DNA of 8,077 nucleotides from the NCBI GenBank assembly GCA_013361745.1, contig JABFXM010000613.1, positions 1-8,077 on the forward strand, in the 5' to 3' direction. This document shows, one piece after another, positions 8,020-8,077 of the stretch. Numbering within the stretch: position 1 is the first letter of the stretch; the number at the start of each line of letters is the position of its first letter. Both the position numbers and the translations under genes were made by a program. Under the pieces are notes generated by a model. That model searched no databases and was not told the DNA's origin. It saw only the letters and a list, made by a program, of their open reading frames with translations. This DNA comes from Gemmatimonadaceae bacterium. Lineage in GTDB: Bacteria; Gemmatimonadota; Gemmatimonadetes; Gemmatimonadales; Gemmatimonadaceae.

Positions 8020-8027
8020 CGTTAGGC
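8020..8027 (+). repeat. CGTTAGGC octamer, copy 5 (MFS gene)
   Basis: Phased GCG-TTA-GGC (Ala-Leu-Gly) in the last transmembrane helix. That it has the same phase as copies 3 and 4 also supports the frame chosen downstream of the frameshift. Confidence 0.8.
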
Positions 8028-8077
8028 GCGCTCGGCCTGGCGCTGGCGGCGTGGCGGCGCGGCGCGCGAGCCGGGGC

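Larger units (their letters stand above)
6902..8077 (+). pseudogene. MFS transporter (AraJ/arabinose-efflux-like), frameshifted and cut at right edge
   Basis: A proton-driven major facilitator transporter, probably an exporter. TTG 6902-6904 overlaps the reductase stop (TTGA), suggesting translational coupling. The N-terminal helix holds ANLYYNQPLL (residues 26-35), followed by QAGYAVGLLL and a motif-A-like PLGDVVERRR (69-78). After Ala-Gly (residues 92-93, ending 7180) the original frame turns into an Arg/Pro-rich nonsense stretch. The transporter resumes in another frame at GCG 7182 (AVSPTLAILA) and stays open to 8077. Skipping one G within 7178-7187 (GGCGGCGGTG), or adding two bases, repairs it. 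A motif-C-like GILVGILAGR...GALGH segment is typical of TM5 in efflux-type MFS proteins. Three CGTTAGGC copies lie inside. About 391 residues are visible, near the usual 400, so only a few C-terminal codons are missing. The frame break may be sequence error or real decay. Confidence 0.85.

Overview
The window is very GC-rich (about 73% in a hand-counted stretch, 1321-1380). Its gene content fits a Gemmatimonadota-like bacterium: a eukaryotic-like Ser/Thr kinase joined to a very large extracytoplasmic TPR-type region, a multi-pass orphan histidine kinase, and TGA/GTG-rich coding. The phylum is an inference from gene style, not a marker result. I see no rRNA, tRNA, CRISPR array, transposase or phage gene.

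Layout. 1-185: C-terminal end of a gene that looks like an ABC-3 family metal transporter permease. 186-280: short gap with a possible promoter. 281-1744 (+): complete six-TM sensor histidine kinase with no response regulator beside it. 1745-1786: convergent gap with a strong GC hairpin. 1787-2680 (-): small cysteine-rich lipoprotein of unknown function. 2728-5907 (-): 1059-residue membrane Ser/Thr kinase, probably co-transcribed with the lipoprotein. 5908-6024: divergent intergenic region with an 8-bp dyad. 6025-6905 (+): YdbC-like aldo/keto reductase broken by a one-base frameshift. 6902-8077 (+): MFS transporter overlapping the reductase by 4 nt (TTGA), also carrying a frameshift and running off the right edge.

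How the genes may work together. Two unrelated phospho-signalling genes (His kinase and Ser/Thr kinase) face each other across a shared terminator-like hairpin. The lipoprotein lies 47 bp downstream of the kinase and, like the kinase's C-terminal 740 residues, is predicted outside the cytoplasm, so a sensor/partner link is conceivable but unproven. The reductase and MFS pair looks like a small-molecule detoxification or efflux operon, but both reading frames are interrupted as written. That means either sequence error or real decay.

The most unusual signal is the octamer CGTTAGGC. It occurs five times, always on the coding strand. It accounts for every TTA leucine codon I could find in the window (four of four, always read xCG-TTA-GGC). 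The fifth copy supplies the TAG stop of the histidine kinase and runs directly into the terminator-like hairpin.
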